From Rheinheimera sediminis (GTDB lineage: Bacteria; Pseudomonadota; Gammaproteobacteria; Enterobacterales; Alteromonadaceae), in the NCBI RefSeq assembly GCF_004005375.1, contig NZ_RZUF01000013.1, forward strand, positions 62,001 to 126,000: DNA of 64,000 nucleotides, in the 5' to 3' direction. Made by a program: the position numbers and the translations under genes. This document shows positions 36,187-46,193 of this stretch, in pieces. The notes beneath the pieces are model-generated. The model was given only the letters and a program-made list of their open reading frames with translations. It was not told where the DNA came from and made no database searches. Within the stretch, counting starts at the first letter, position 1; every line of letters begins with the position of its first letter.

Positions 36187-37800
36187 TTATTCTTTAAATT
36201 TGGAAGACACAGTATTCAGTTCCTGCGCCAAGCCGCGTAACTGGTCGGATATATCAGCTACTGTATGCTGCACCTGAATGGTTCTGCTAAAAGAGTCTGC
36301 CATCTGATGGGTATTATCAAGCACCAGACTAGCCACCATAGTTTGTTCTTCGGTGGCTGTAGCTATTTGGGCATTCACCATATTTATTTTGTCAATTTCA
36401 TGATTAATCAACTCAATAGAGCTACCAGCTTCTGCCGTCAGCACAGCGCTATTATTGGCTTTATTTACGGCTTGATTCATCAGATGCACTGCACTATCGA
36501 CATTTTGCGTTAACTTACCAAGCAAGTCACGAATGGTAGTCACAGATGAGGCTGTGCGAGAAGACAACAAACGTACTTCGTCTGCAACCACAGCAAAACC
36601 ACGACCTTGTTCGCCGGCACGCGCAGCTTCTATTGCTGCATTTAGTGCCAGTAAGTTGGTTTGATCGGCAATATCGTTAATGCTCTTTAAAATACCACCC
36701 ACTTCCTGAGTTTGTTTAGCCAGCTCGGTAATAACGGTACTTGTATGGGCAATTTCGCCTGCAAGGTCTTTCGAAGCCTGTACTGAAGAGGTTGTTTTTT
36801 CATAACCCAGTTTGGCCAAACGGCTTGCATCGTTTGCACTGCCAGAAGCTGCATTAGCGGATTGGCTAATGTCTTTCACGCTGCTTTGCATTTCTTCCAT
36901 CGAGTGTGACACTGTGTCGGCGTCATTTTTTTGTTGGCTGGTCATACCGTCCAGCTCTTTCATGCCTTTGGCCAAAGCATCAGCGGTGCGGCTGACCGGG
37001 TCCACTAACTGGGCTATGGCAACAAAAGAGCTTTGCAGTAGAGAGATAAACGCATTGAAGTTACGAGCTACAGCACCGAATTCATCCTCTGCATCAATAC
37101 TGAGGCGGCTTGATAATGAACCTTTGCCAGACGCCAGGACTTGCAGTGAGCTTGCCAGGTTATTGGCCGTTTTGCTTATATTGCTGCCGATAATGTGACC
37201 AACAACAGCCATAATAATCAATAAGATAGTGCCGCATAATACGATGATCAAAACAGATCGTTCTGATGAGTCTGACATATCTACCAGAATTCTCTGAAAG
37301 CTATCATCGGTTTGCTTTTCATAGCCTACAAAACCTGTTTTCGCTGTTTCATACAAAGCTGTTTTATTTTGAATAATGCTTTGCGCTGCTCCCATATCTA
37401 AAGTGCCGTCGATCATAGATTGTGCTATTTCAGCTGCTGCTTTGGCATAGAGACTAAAATTCTGTTCCAGGCTTTCTAACTGCGCTGAATGGGCTGTATC
37501 CAGTTGTTTTAGTTTCGTCAGATTCGCAAGCACCCTTTCTTGTGTGGTTTTAGCTGTGTTTAAGATATCCGGGTCTGATAAGGAAACAGACTGGGTAAAA
37601 AATTCTTCAACAGCATTAAACTCCACCACCATTTGTGAGGCGAGTTTAGAGCTGTCGTACATTTTGTCTTTGATCAGCGCAATGCTGTCGGCGTTACGGG
37701 CAGTAAAATAAATGGATGAGGTTAGCACTATTAAAAAAGCTAAGATTGCGATAGCAATGATAAGCCATATTTTTTTTAACAAACTCAGGTATTTCAGCAT
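36187..37800 (-). CDS. Methyl-accepting chemotaxis protein
   Basis: 537 residues. Membrane helix 1 (about 10-31), a helical periplasmic sensor of about 150 residues, membrane helix 2 (about 184-205), HAMP, then the signalling hairpin with [34 protein letters not shown]. No CheR-binding pentapeptide is visible at the C-terminus. It follows the PstS-like and porin genes with a hairpin between, so it is probably co-transcribed at a lower level. A ligand bound by the PstS-like protein could be its signal; this is inference. Confidence 0.92.
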   Translation of the reverse strand: MLKYLSLLKKIWLIIAIAILAFLIVLTSSIYFTARNADSIALIKDKMYDSSKLASQMVVEFNAVEEFFTQSVSLSDPDILNTAKTTQERVLANLTKLKQLDTAHSAQLESLEQNFSLYAKAAAEIAQSMIDGTLDMGAAQSIIQNKTALYETAKTGFVGYEKQTDDSFQRILVDMSDSSERSVLIIVLCGTILLIIMAVVGHIIGSNISKTANNLASSLQVLASGKGSLSSRLSIDAEDEFGAVARNFNAFISLLQSSFVAIAQLVDPVSRTADALAKGMKELDGMTSQQKNDADTVSHSMEEMQSSVKDISQSANAASGSANDASRLAKLGYEKTTSSVQASKDLAGEIAHTSTVITELAKQTQEVGGILKSINDIADQTNLLALNAAIEAARAGEQGRGFAVVADEVRLLSSRTASSVTTIRDLLGKLTQNVDSAVHLMNQAVNKANNSAVLTAEAGSSIELINHEIDKINMVNAQIATATEEQTMVASLVLDNTHQMADSFSRTIQVQHTVADISDQLRGLAQELNTVSSKFKE

Positions 37801-37828
37801 AAGTAGTATCCAGAGTGTGGCTTAAAAC

Positions 37829-37857
37829 CAAGGCAGGCGATGTACTCACCTGCCTTG
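37829..37857 (-). terminator. Intercistronic hairpin between PstS-like gene and MCP
   Basis: CAAGGCAGG (37829-37837) pairs exactly with CCTGCCTTG (37849-37857). On the minus strand it is followed by GTTTTAAG, a weak T-run, so it may act as a partial terminator. Confidence 0.65.
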
Positions 37858-37864
37858 ATACGCT

Positions 37865-38278
37865 TTAGTTCAGAGTTAACGCCACTTTAACACTGCCAGT
37901 GACAGCGCCAGAGCTGACGTAACCTATAGCTGCCGGATTTTTAGCTACTGTATCCAGCACTTCCTGTTCCGACGCCAGTTCTTTCGGTGGTGTTCCTTTC
38001 CCTGTAAATACCAGTTTAGACCAATAAGCTTTCATTTGGCTGGAAGAACGGCCTAAAGCTTTTTGATCAAAATCGGCTTTAACTGCAACAGAGTCGGCCA
38101 GATTTAAAGGCTCAACAGCTTTGCCATCAGCAAAGGATTTAGCACGGCCAGTAAAAATTTTATTTACATCATCCTGCGACAAAGTCGCCGCATTGGATGG
38201 ATGAACTATCACTGCAACATTGGCAAAAGCCATAAAGCTCAGAGTCAGGGCAGGAATTAAGAATAACTTTTTTAACAT
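37865..38278 (-). CDS. Short PstS-like periplasmic (phosphate) binding protein
   Basis: 137 residues, half the size of a normal PstS. A signal peptide (about 1-19) is followed by NAATLSQDDVNKIFTGRAKSFADGKAVEPLNL, the LGRSSSQMKAYWSKLVFTGKGTPPKELAS segment and KNPAAIGYVSSGAV, which all match phosphate-binding-protein-like domain families. The usual second lobe is missing, so it is a one-lobe relative whose ligand is uncertain. AAGGAG precedes the ATG. It is 11 bases after the porin gene. Confidence 0.85.
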   Translation of the reverse strand: MLKKLFLIPALTLSFMAFANVAVIVHPSNAATLSQDDVNKIFTGRAKSFADGKAVEPLNLADSVAVKADFDQKALGRSSSQMKAYWSKLVFTGKGTPPKELASEQEVLDTVAKNPAAIGYVSSGAVTGSVKVALTLN

Positions 38279-38289
38279 GATTTGACTCC

Positions 38290-39426
38290 TTAAAACACCA
38301 GATCTACGCCAACAACCAAAACACTGTCTTTACGATCAGTGGTTTTATTGTCTGCGTTGGTATATTGAGCTTTAAATGCAGCTGAAGGATGGAAGTCATA
38401 ACGCACACCGACGTTGATGCTGTTACGTTCAGTCTCCATTTGGTTCACTAAACCTGCCACAGGAGCAAAAACAGGTGATGCAGCTGGCACACCAGCATAA
38501 ATCTCAGTTTTTGCTTTGTTATCTTCTTTTTCAAACGATACATAAGGCGTTATTGTGTCAAAACGATGTCCAATAGATATGTAGTAGGATTCCTGGTCAG
38601 AGATAAAGGAGTTGTCTACTACAGCTTTGGTTACTTCTGAAACAATCAGCCAGTCATTTTTATCGATATTAAAACCAATGCCAGCAAAAGAGCTGGATTC
38701 ATCGACTACATCTAACTCGCCTGCCAACGCGTTCAAACCAAAGGCTCTTAATTGTGTAAACAAACCCGTTGTGCTGTTATCCAGTGGATCCACATAAAAA
38801 GTGGTTTTACCCACCAGGTACGCCATTCTGAATGAATAACCATCCTGCCCCAGTTCCCAGGCTATGCCGCTGATACTCTCTATTTGTGCATCTGCTATCG
38901 AGCTGCCAATAGCAGCATCACCATCATAGCTACCTACAATAAATTGCAATGACGAATCAAAGGCGCCCAGAGTAGTGGTGTGATACAAGGATGCACCTTC
39001 AATGTTATCAAAACCTAAGCCGTAAACACTCTGTGGCACACGCGACCAGTCATAGGCATAACCCACATCACGGAAATCAGAATACTTGTAGAAAGGTGTT
39101 CTTAAACGACCAGCGTTCAGGCGTAAGTTTTCGGTCAGGTCGTAACTGAAAAAAGCCCATTCAAATTTAACATCCCAGTCTGAAGCGCCACGGCCTAACA
39201 GCTGAGCAGTGACAGAGAGTTTATCGCCCAAATCAGACTTGACTTGCAGAGCAGCTAAGCTTTCGTTTTTAAAATTGAAATCATTATCGTAACCGTAAAG
39301 TTCGTCATCGCTACTAAGCGCCATACCGCCTTTAATTGAAGCAAAACCATTGATATCTATTGCAGCCTGACTGGCGCCACAAAAGACTGCAGCTATGGTT
39401 GCTGCCAGCAATTTACGTTTTAACAT
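38290..39426 (-). CDS. Outer-membrane porin-like protein
   Basis: 378 residues. The signal peptide (about 1-21, cut after SQA) precedes a chain of amphipathic beta strands ending in Phe (VVGVDLVF), as outer-membrane barrels require. The start DINGFASIKGG and the NAGRLRTPFYKYSDFRDVGYAYDWSRVP segment are typical of the Alteromonadales porin family. GAGGA lies before the ATG and a good promoter upstream. It heads an operon with the PstS-like gene and probably the MCP. Confidence 0.87.
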   Translation of the reverse strand: MLKRKLLAATIAAVFCGASQAAIDINGFASIKGGMALSSDDELYGYDNDFNFKNESLAALQVKSDLGDKLSVTAQLLGRGASDWDVKFEWAFFSYDLTENLRLNAGRLRTPFYKYSDFRDVGYAYDWSRVPQSVYGLGFDNIEGASLYHTTTLGAFDSSLQFIVGSYDGDAAIGSSIADAQIESISGIAWELGQDGYSFRMAYLVGKTTFYVDPLDNSTTGLFTQLRAFGLNALAGELDVVDESSSFAGIGFNIDKNDWLIVSEVTKAVVDNSFISDQESYYISIGHRFDTITPYVSFEKEDNKAKTEIYAGVPAASPVFAPVAGLVNQMETERNSINVGVRYDFHPSAAFKAQYTNADNKTTDRKDSVLVVGVDLVF

Positions 39427-39766
39427 AGAATATCCTCATCGATTTTATAAAGTTGTACGTTTTATGCAGCAAAACGGCTTAAGCCATTCAATATATCTTT
39501 AGTCAACCTTGACTCAGTGTCAGTTTTTCATTGGGTGATCAGCCCTTTTGTTGATAAGACTCTTATGCCAACCCTCTGAATGTGGGGATTTGTGACTTAT
39601 CGCAGTGAAACCCCGTTTTATCGCACAAATTATACAACCTGCCGAAAGGTATTACCAGTTTTTTCATATTTATCATATTTACCAATGGCCGCACTTGGTG
39701 AAGGCGTAGCTTTTCCTTGTTTAACCATAGCCTAAGGCCAAGCAGAAGTTGGTATTTTTGTTTGAT
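39427..39766. other. 340-base gap upstream of the porin; no gene seen
   Basis: Apart from the porin promoter I see no gene, Pho box or strong hairpin here. The cydC stop lies at the left border. Confidence 0.5.
39444..39472 (-). promoter_or_regulatory. Sigma-70 promoter of the porin operon
   Basis: On the minus strand, TTGCTG (39472-39467) and TATAAA (39449-39444) are 17 bases apart and about 20 bases before the porin ATG. Confidence 0.6.
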
Positions 39767-41401
39767 TTATAACAAGTTTAATTCGAAGCGGTAACAGTTT
39801 GTTCCGGTGGCAAATTTCTGGTGGCTGGTGATGATCACAATCTGCTGATGACAACGATGACGCAGAGTATCGATGAGTTGTTGTGCTGTGGTTGGATTTA
39901 ACCCGACTAAAGGTTCGTCCAGCAACAGGATAGCGGGATTTTGTAAGAGTAAACGGGCCAGTGCTATACGTCTTGCTTGGCCGCCTGATACGGCAACACC
40001 ATACTCACCAAGTTCTGTGTCCAATCCATTGGGTAAGGTATTGATCCATTCACTCAATTGAGCATCAGCCAGTGCATGCAGCAGCTCCTCGTCATTAGCC
40101 TGAGGTTTTGCCAGACGTAAATTTGCAGCCAGTGACATATTAAACAGCGTGACGTGTTGAGACAACATGCTGATAGAGTGTCTCTGTGCTGAGGCGGTAT
40201 ATTGTTGTAATTCAGAACCATTAAGCAGCACTTTGCCTGAAGCAGGCGGCAGCCATCCGGCCAGAGTACTGAGTAAGGTTGATTTACCTACCCCCGAAGC
40301 TCCTTGCAACCACAACATTTCCCCTGCTTTTAACGCAATAGTCAGTGGTTGAGTTTGTTGCACAGCCCCAGGATAAGCAACAGAGAGTTGCTGTAGCTCT
40401 AATCGCAAAGGCCCTTCTGCAGTGCTGTATCTGCCGTTTTCGGTTGCTGGCTGAATTTGATTTAAACGTTGTTTTGCCATCTTGCTGTCAGCCAGATGGC
40501 GATACAAAGTGGCCAGCGTTAACCAGATCTCTGGTAAAGCCAAAGTTGACATCAGCATGGCCACTAAAGCCGCTATGCTGATCTGCTGGTTTTGTAGCAA
40601 TGGCAAAGCGCTCACTAACAAATGAAAACTCATCAGGGCAATAGTGCTGATCAGCAAAAACTGGCAGAACAAGTCCAGCAATTGCTGACGCCACAATAAC
40701 GCTTGGTACTGTTGTTCTGTCTGTTGCCATTGTTGCTCTGCGCCTGACCAGCCCTGATGCAGTTGCAGCATGGTTAAAACGGATAATGGTTCAAGCAACT
40801 TGTGTCGGCGCTGTGATGCCAGTTTAACTAAGCTACAGGCACGCTGATAGCCAAGTGCAGCTCCAATAATCGGCACACAAATCAATACCAGCAGATACAC
40901 CAGGGCGATCTGTGCAAGTTCTGCTTGCCAAAACCAAAGCGCGGCCAGCCAGCCAGCGCTGATAAGGCAAGCCCAGAATAGCGGCGCCACCACTCGCAAA
41001 GGCCATTGATCCAGTCTGTCTATGTCAGTGATTAAGCGTTGCAGCAGATCTGCTGATCGAGTATCAGGCCTGAAGCTGCTGGCTAAAAAGCGTCGCATAA
41101 ACCAAAGCCTTAATTGTTGCAGCAATAACAAAACAGCCTGATGCGAGCTTAAACGTTCAAAATAACGGCTGGCTGTGCGGCTAATGGCAAAAAAGCGGAT
41201 CAAAGCGCCAGGGCTAAAATAGTTGAAAGTGCCAGCACCGGCAAGCTGTAAACCTGCCACAGCAGCAGCTGTGATAAACCAGCCGGACACTGTCAGTAAA
41301 CCCATGACACTGCCAAGGGTAACAGCCCCCAGTGTCAGACTAAGTAACCACCAGCGCCAGTGCAGGCGCATTAAAGCTGAAAGCTTCAGTTGATCCTTCA
41401 T
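39767..41401 (-). CDS. cydC: CydC, cysteine/glutathione ABC exporter subunit
   Basis: 544 residues: six membrane helices, then the ATPase with Walker A GASGVGKST, signature VSGGQARR and Walker B LLLDEP. CydDC exports thiols and is required for cytochrome bd assembly. Its ATG overlaps the cydD stop by four bases. The window contains the complete set cydABX-cydDC in one direction. Confidence 0.95.
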   Translation of the reverse strand: MKDQLKLSALMRLHWRWWLLSLTLGAVTLGSVMGLLTVSGWFITAAAVAGLQLAGAGTFNYFSPGALIRFFAISRTASRYFERLSSHQAVLLLLQQLRLWFMRRFLASSFRPDTRSADLLQRLITDIDRLDQWPLRVVAPLFWACLISAGWLAALWFWQAELAQIALVYLLVLICVPIIGAALGYQRACSLVKLASQRRHKLLEPLSVLTMLQLHQGWSGAEQQWQQTEQQYQALLWRQQLLDLFCQFLLISTIALMSFHLLVSALPLLQNQQISIAALVAMLMSTLALPEIWLTLATLYRHLADSKMAKQRLNQIQPATENGRYSTAEGPLRLELQQLSVAYPGAVQQTQPLTIALKAGEMLWLQGASGVGKSTLLSTLAGWLPPASGKVLLNGSELQQYTASAQRHSISMLSQHVTLFNMSLAANLRLAKPQANDEELLHALADAQLSEWINTLPNGLDTELGEYGVAVSGGQARRIALARLLLQNPAILLLDEPLVGLNPTTAQQLIDTLRHRCHQQIVIITSHQKFATGTNCYRFELNLL

Positions 41402-43116
41402 AAGAACTCCTGGCTGTAGCTGGCCTGATACAGAGGGTGAGCCTGAATGTCTGCCACAGAACCTGTGGCAATAATCTGGCCCTCGTTAATCAGCCATACT
41501 TGGTCCAGCCACTGCAGGTGTTGCAATTGATGAGTCGCCAGTAGCAGAGTTTTGCCACGACTTAACAGTTCCAATTGCTCAAAGTACTGCCTTTGTTGCT
41601 CAACGGGCAGCATAGACGCGGGTTCATCCAGCAGCCACAGCCAGCTTTGCTTTAATAAGGCTCTGGCCAGCGCCAGTCGCTGCAATTGCCCACCTGAGAG
41701 GCCAACTCCGCCTTCCGTCAGCTCTGTGTCTAAAGCTTGAGGTAAAGCAAAAACAAAGTCGGCACAAAGCGCCTGCTGCAACACCTGTTGCAGTTCCTGT
41801 TCTGTCGCTTGTGGTTTGGCCAGCAGTAAATTGCTTCGCACTGTGCCACTTAACCACTGGCTCTGTTGCGACAAATACACCAGTTGTTGTCGCCACTGAG
41901 TCAAATCCAATTCAGTCAGCTTGTGATCTGCAATACAGATCTGGCCTTGATTGGGCTGCTGAAAAGCCAATAAAGATTCCAGCAGACTGGTTTTTCCTGC
42001 ACCGCTTGGGCCAATAATGCCAATACGTTGTTGGGGGGGGATCTGTAGCTGAATATCCTTAAGCAGTGCAGCTCTGTGTTCCGACCCCAATAGACTTAGC
42101 TGCTGAAACTCAATGCTCACTGGCTCAGTCGGGGCCTGAATCTCGCCGCCAGTGCACAGAGGCAGATCCCAGACTGGAGCCAGACTGGCAAAAGCGGCTT
42201 CGGCCTGTGCTTTGGCATGATAATCCGCTCCCAGTTGACGAAGTGGGGCATAAAATTCTGGTGCCAGCAATAGGATAAACAGTGCCGGTTGATACGAAAC
42301 CGGGATCTGCGCTTTAGCCCAGGGTAACTCACCTAATAAACCCAAACCTAAATACAAAGCGACCAGCGCTATAGCTAAAGAGGCAAAAAGCTCCAGTACA
42401 GCGCCCGATAAAAAGGCTTTGCTCAGCACTGACATGGTGCGGCTTCTGTAGTCTTCGCTGGCATTGTTTAATCTGTTTAACACCAGTGGTTCGGCCTTCA
42501 GTTGCCGGATTAAAGCAGCACCGCGAAGGAATTCCAAAAAACGCCCGCCTAATAAACCTAAAGCCTGGACTTGTTGCTGACTTGCTTCGGCAGCCTTCTT
42601 ACCCAGTAAAATCATAAATAGCGGGATAAGCGGAGCTGTTGCCAATAAAAGTAAAGCTGCCAGCAGGCTTTGACTTGCTACAGCGATAGATATAAACAAA
42701 GGACAAAGGACCACCAGATAAAGCTGTGGGTAATAACGACTGATATAAGGATCCAACGCGTCCACTTGTTCAAGTAAACGGGTCGATAAATCACCATCTG
42801 CAGCAATACGTTGCCGCAGTGGTCCCGCCTTGCTGATAACACCAAGTAACTGATGTCGCAGTGAGGTTCGCAGCTTTTGACTGGCTGCAAGACCAAGTAG
42901 ATCTTTTGCTGCTAACAGCAAAGGACGCAGCAACCAAAGTAGTAAAATATGCAGCAGCAGATCAGGTGGGATCTGCTGCTGATGTAACGCCAGATTACAT
43001 AAAGTGGCCAGCAACCAGCACTGCCAAATCATCAGTAACGAAGCCGCAGCACCCAGCATTATTGCAAGGTGCAAACGATGTTTTTCTGAGAGGACCAGTT
43101 GCCTTAAAGACTGCAT
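41398..43116 (-). CDS. cydD: CydD, cysteine/glutathione ABC exporter subunit
   Basis: 572 residues, partner of CydC. Six membrane helices precede Walker A GPSGAGKTS, signature LSGGQLQR and Walker B WLLDEP. The ribosome site before the ATG is weak; translation may rely on the close upstream cydX (17 bases). Confidence 0.95.
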   Translation of the reverse strand: MQSLRQLVLSEKHRLHLAIMLGAAASLLMIWQCWLLATLCNLALHQQQIPPDLLLHILLLWLLRPLLLAAKDLLGLAASQKLRTSLRHQLLGVISKAGPLRQRIAADGDLSTRLLEQVDALDPYISRYYPQLYLVVLCPLFISIAVASQSLLAALLLLATAPLIPLFMILLGKKAAEASQQQVQALGLLGGRFLEFLRGAALIRQLKAEPLVLNRLNNASEDYRSRTMSVLSKAFLSGAVLELFASLAIALVALYLGLGLLGELPWAKAQIPVSYQPALFILLLAPEFYAPLRQLGADYHAKAQAEAAFASLAPVWDLPLCTGGEIQAPTEPVSIEFQQLSLLGSEHRAALLKDIQLQIPPQQRIGIIGPSGAGKTSLLESLLAFQQPNQGQICIADHKLTELDLTQWRQQLVYLSQQSQWLSGTVRSNLLLAKPQATEQELQQVLQQALCADFVFALPQALDTELTEGGVGLSGGQLQRLALARALLKQSWLWLLDEPASMLPVEQQRQYFEQLELLSRGKTLLLATHQLQHLQWLDQVWLINEGQIIATGSVADIQAHPLYQASYSQEFL

Positions 43117-43133
43117 GGCTGTTGTATCCGGTT

Positions 43134-43250
43134 CTATTCTGATGACTCATCCTCTTCGCCAGGGTAGCCATTAAATTCCAACCACATCGCATTAATGATG
43201 CCAAAGGAGCAGGCCAGTAATACGCCTAAAATCCAGGTGAAATACCACAT
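43134..43250 (-). CDS. cydX: CydX, small subunit of cytochrome bd oxidase
   Basis: 38 residues, one membrane helix: MWYFTWILGVLLACSFGI then INAMWLEFNGYP and an acidic tail. The MWYFxWILG start and the W-L-E segment are diagnostic of CydX, which stabilises the haem b595/d site. It begins 11 bases after the cydB stop. Confidence 0.95.
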   Translation of the reverse strand: MWYFTWILGVLLACSFGIINAMWLEFNGYPGEEDESSE

Positions 43251-43261
43251 AAATTTGCTCC

Positions 43262-44398
43262 TTAATAAAGTGAATGGTTATTGTTGCTGATGGTATTGCG
43301 GTCTAACCGCCCCCACATTTTCCAGTAACACCACAAAGTGTACCCCAGCACTATGGGTACGAAAATACAGGCTACAACAAACATGATTTTTAACGTCAGC
43401 TCGCTGGATGTCGCATCCCACATGGTCAGGCTATGATTCGGCATACTGCTGGACGGCATAATAAAGGGGAACATAGATACCCCACAGGTCATAATAACCC
43501 CTGTGATTGCCAGAGATGACGCAACAAAAGACTGCCAGCCTTTGGCCAGTTTGCTGAACAAGGCGCAGAGCAGAAAAGCAGCCACACCCAGTACAGGGAA
43601 AATCCATAGCAGCGGATAACTTTCATAGTTACTGAACCATGCGCCTGAACTCAGTTCTACAGTTTTAGTCACAGCACTGTTAATCGCATTGCTGTCCATC
43701 ACACTGGTCACTTTATAACCCATACCTGCAGCGGCCAGCCAAACACCCGCTATAACAAATAGCACTGCGCCAAGCGTTGCGCAGATCATCGACACAGCCT
43801 GAGCGCGCTGGCGCAGTGGCGCTTCGGTTTTCATTTGCAGATAACAAGCGCCCTGATTGATAAACATCAGCAAGCTCAGCACACCCACCAGCAAGGCAAA
43901 AGGATTTAATAAAGCCCAGAACGAGCCTGTGTAGTAAATCCTTAGCAAGTCGTCAAAATGGAAAGGTACACCTTGTAACAAGTTGCCAAAAGCTACACCA
44001 AAAATAATTGGAGGTATCGCAGAACCTGCGGTTAAAGCCCAGTCCCAGTTACTGCGCCATTTGGCATTATCCAGCTTGGAGCGGTAATCAAAGCCGATAG
44101 GGCGCAGGAATAAAGCTGCCAGCGTCAACATCATGGCCAGATAAAAACCACTGAACGCTGTCGCATAGACCGGAGGCCAGGCAGCAAACAAGGCTCCACC
44201 TGCAGTAATAAGCCATACCTGATTGCCATCCCAGTGCGGCGCTACCGCATTGATTAGAATACGGCGCTCTGTGTCGTCGCGGCCTATGACTTTGAGAAGC
44301 GCACCCACGCCCATATCAAAACCATCAGTCACCGCAAAACCAATCAGCAACACGCCAACCAGCAACCACCAGATAAAACGTAAAAATTCATAATCCAT
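43262..44398 (-). CDS. cydB: Cytochrome bd ubiquinol oxidase subunit II
   Basis: 378 residues from the ATG at 44398; a longer in-frame start would overlap cydA. It starts MDYEFLRFIWWLLVGVLL and has the conserved VTDGFDMGVGALL helix with about eight membrane segments. It packs against CydA without binding haem. Only one base separates it from the cydA stop. Confidence 0.96.
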   Translation of the reverse strand: MDYEFLRFIWWLLVGVLLIGFAVTDGFDMGVGALLKVIGRDDTERRILINAVAPHWDGNQVWLITAGGALFAAWPPVYATAFSGFYLAMMLTLAALFLRPIGFDYRSKLDNAKWRSNWDWALTAGSAIPPIIFGVAFGNLLQGVPFHFDDLLRIYYTGSFWALLNPFALLVGVLSLLMFINQGACYLQMKTEAPLRQRAQAVSMICATLGAVLFVIAGVWLAAAGMGYKVTSVMDSNAINSAVTKTVELSSGAWFSNYESYPLLWIFPVLGVAAFLLCALFSKLAKGWQSFVASSLAITGVIMTCGVSMFPFIMPSSSMPNHSLTMWDATSSELTLKIMFVVACIFVPIVLGYTLWCYWKMWGRLDRNTISNNNHSLY

Positions 44399-44399
44399 A

Positions 44400-45950
44400 T
44401 TAAACCTCCCGGGCCTGTTCGCCGTGATACTTGCCGGTATGAATAGAAGCAGGGCCTTTGCGGGCAAAATGCTGCATCAACCAGACTTCTATAATCAAAA
44501 ACACTGTATAAAGCGCGGTGATTGCCAGTAAGCTGAACCAAATTTCACCTGCTGTCAGTTGAGATGCTGCCAGATGAGTAGGTAAAATTTCACCAACGGC
44601 CCATGGCTGACGGCCATATTCAGCAACAAACCAGCCAGCCTCACAGGCAATCCAGGGCAGAGGTAAAGAGAACAGGGCGGCTTTAAGTAACCAGCGTGGT
44701 TTTTCCGGTGTGCGTCTGGCGCTGTGATAAAAAGACAGGGCAAACACTAGCAGCATAATGAAACCTGCCGCCACCATAATACGGAACGACCAGAACAGCG
44801 GTGCTACTTTGGGGATACTGTTTTGTACTGCTTGTTCAATCTGTTCAGGTGTGGCATTAACAGGATCCTCTGTGTAAGCCATCAACAGCAAGCCATAACC
44901 CAAATCATTTTTTACCAAATCAAAAGCAGCGATGTTTTCCGGTGTTTTTTCACCGGCCCGCAGTTTTTTCAGCAAGCCATAAGCAACCTGACCATTGAGA
45001 ATACGCTCACGGTGGATTTCTTTCAGCTCTGCCAATCCCATCACTTCTTTATCCAAAGAGCGAGTGGCAATCAGGCCCATAGCGCCCGGAATTTTTACCG
45101 CGTAGTCTGTGGTTTGTGTTTCTTCATTGGGCAGACCAAACAAGGTAAAGTCTGCTGGTGCTGGATGTGTTTTCCACTCTGCTTCTACAGCGGCTAGTTT
45201 TACTTTTTGCACATCACCCAGTTCATAACCAGATTCATCACCTAACACAATCACAGACAGCACACTGGCTAAACCAAAGGCTGAGGCAATGGCAAAGCTA
45301 CGGCGGGCAAAAGCCAAATCCCGGCCTTTGAGCATGTACCAGGCGGAAATAGCTAACACAAACATGGCGCCTGTGACATAGCCAGCTGAAACCGTATGGA
45401 CAAATTTCACCTGTGCGACCGGGTTAAACACCACTTCGCTAAAGCTGACCATTTCCATTCTCATGGTTTCAAAATTAAATTCAGCACCAACCGGGTGTTG
45501 CATCCAGCCATTGGCAACTAAAATCCATAAAGCAGATAAGTTAGAGCCCAAAGCGACCAACCAGGTCACAGTCAAATGCTGAAGTTTCGACAACCTGTCC
45601 CAGCCAAAAAAGAACAAGCCTACTAAGGTAGATTCGAGGAAAAATGCCATCAGGCCTTCAATGGCCAAAGGTGCGCCAAAGATGTCACCAACATAATGCG
45701 AATAATAAGACCAGTTAGTACCAAACTGGAACTCCATCGCTATACCTGTAGTCACCCCTAAAGCGAAGTTGATACCAAACAATTTACCCCAGAATTTAGT
45801 CATATCACGGTAAATTTCTTTACCTGTCATGACATACACTGACTCCATAATAGCCAGTAAAAAGGCCATTCCTAAAGTTAAGGGCACAAATAAGAAGTGA
45901 TACATTGCCGTCGCAGCAAACTGTAACCTTGATAGTTCTACAACATCCAT
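44400..45950 (-). CDS. cydA: Cytochrome bd ubiquinol oxidase subunit I
   Basis: 516 residues. CydA carries haems b558, b595 and d and oxidises quinol. The haem ligand His near residue 18 ([16 protein letters not shown]), the GRQPW quinol-loop motif and the conserved helices are intact. It heads the operon and has a perfect FNR box upstream, consistent with induction at low oxygen. Confidence 0.97.
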   Translation of the reverse strand: MDVVELSRLQFAATAMYHFLFVPLTLGMAFLLAIMESVYVMTGKEIYRDMTKFWGKLFGINFALGVTTGIAMEFQFGTNWSYYSHYVGDIFGAPLAIEGLMAFFLESTLVGLFFFGWDRLSKLQHLTVTWLVALGSNLSALWILVANGWMQHPVGAEFNFETMRMEMVSFSEVVFNPVAQVKFVHTVSAGYVTGAMFVLAISAWYMLKGRDLAFARRSFAIASAFGLASVLSVIVLGDESGYELGDVQKVKLAAVEAEWKTHPAPADFTLFGLPNEETQTTDYAVKIPGAMGLIATRSLDKEVMGLAELKEIHRERILNGQVAYGLLKKLRAGEKTPENIAAFDLVKNDLGYGLLLMAYTEDPVNATPEQIEQAVQNSIPKVAPLFWSFRIMVAAGFIMLLVFALSFYHSARRTPEKPRWLLKAALFSLPLPWIACEAGWFVAEYGRQPWAVGEILPTHLAASQLTAGEIWFSLLAITALYTVFLIIEVWLMQHFARKGPASIHTGKYHGEQAREV

Positions 45951-46022
45951 TCGGATTGCTCCTCGATCTGGAACTGTGGGCCTGGGCTGGTACTAACATG
46001 CAGTACCATTGAGTAGCTAAAA

Positions 46023-46050
46023 CTAATACACCAGCATTAGTGAAGAGCAA
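46023..46050 (-). promoter_or_regulatory. Promoter candidate for cydA
   Basis: On the minus strand TTGCTC (46050-46045) and TATTAG (46028-46023) are 16 bases apart. The FNR box would be centred about 67 bases before the predicted start, a class I position. Confidence 0.4.
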
Positions 46051-46076
46051 ACTACGCCTTTTATCTTCCGAACGTG

Positions 46077-46090
46077 TTGATGCTGATCAA
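46077..46090. promoter_or_regulatory. FNR box upstream of cydA
   Basis: TTGAT-GCTG-ATCAA is an exact match to the FNR consensus TTGAT-N4-ATCAA. It lies 127 bases before the cydA start and about 105 bases before the divergent epimerase gene. Confidence 0.85.
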
Positions 46091-46193
46091 TAAAAATCTG
46101 CCTGTTAGTAGAAATTGATAAAAATTTGATAAAAGTTGCAGCACATATTCTGTTACCATCAAATGCATCAGTAAATTGGCAAAGGTGGCAGAG

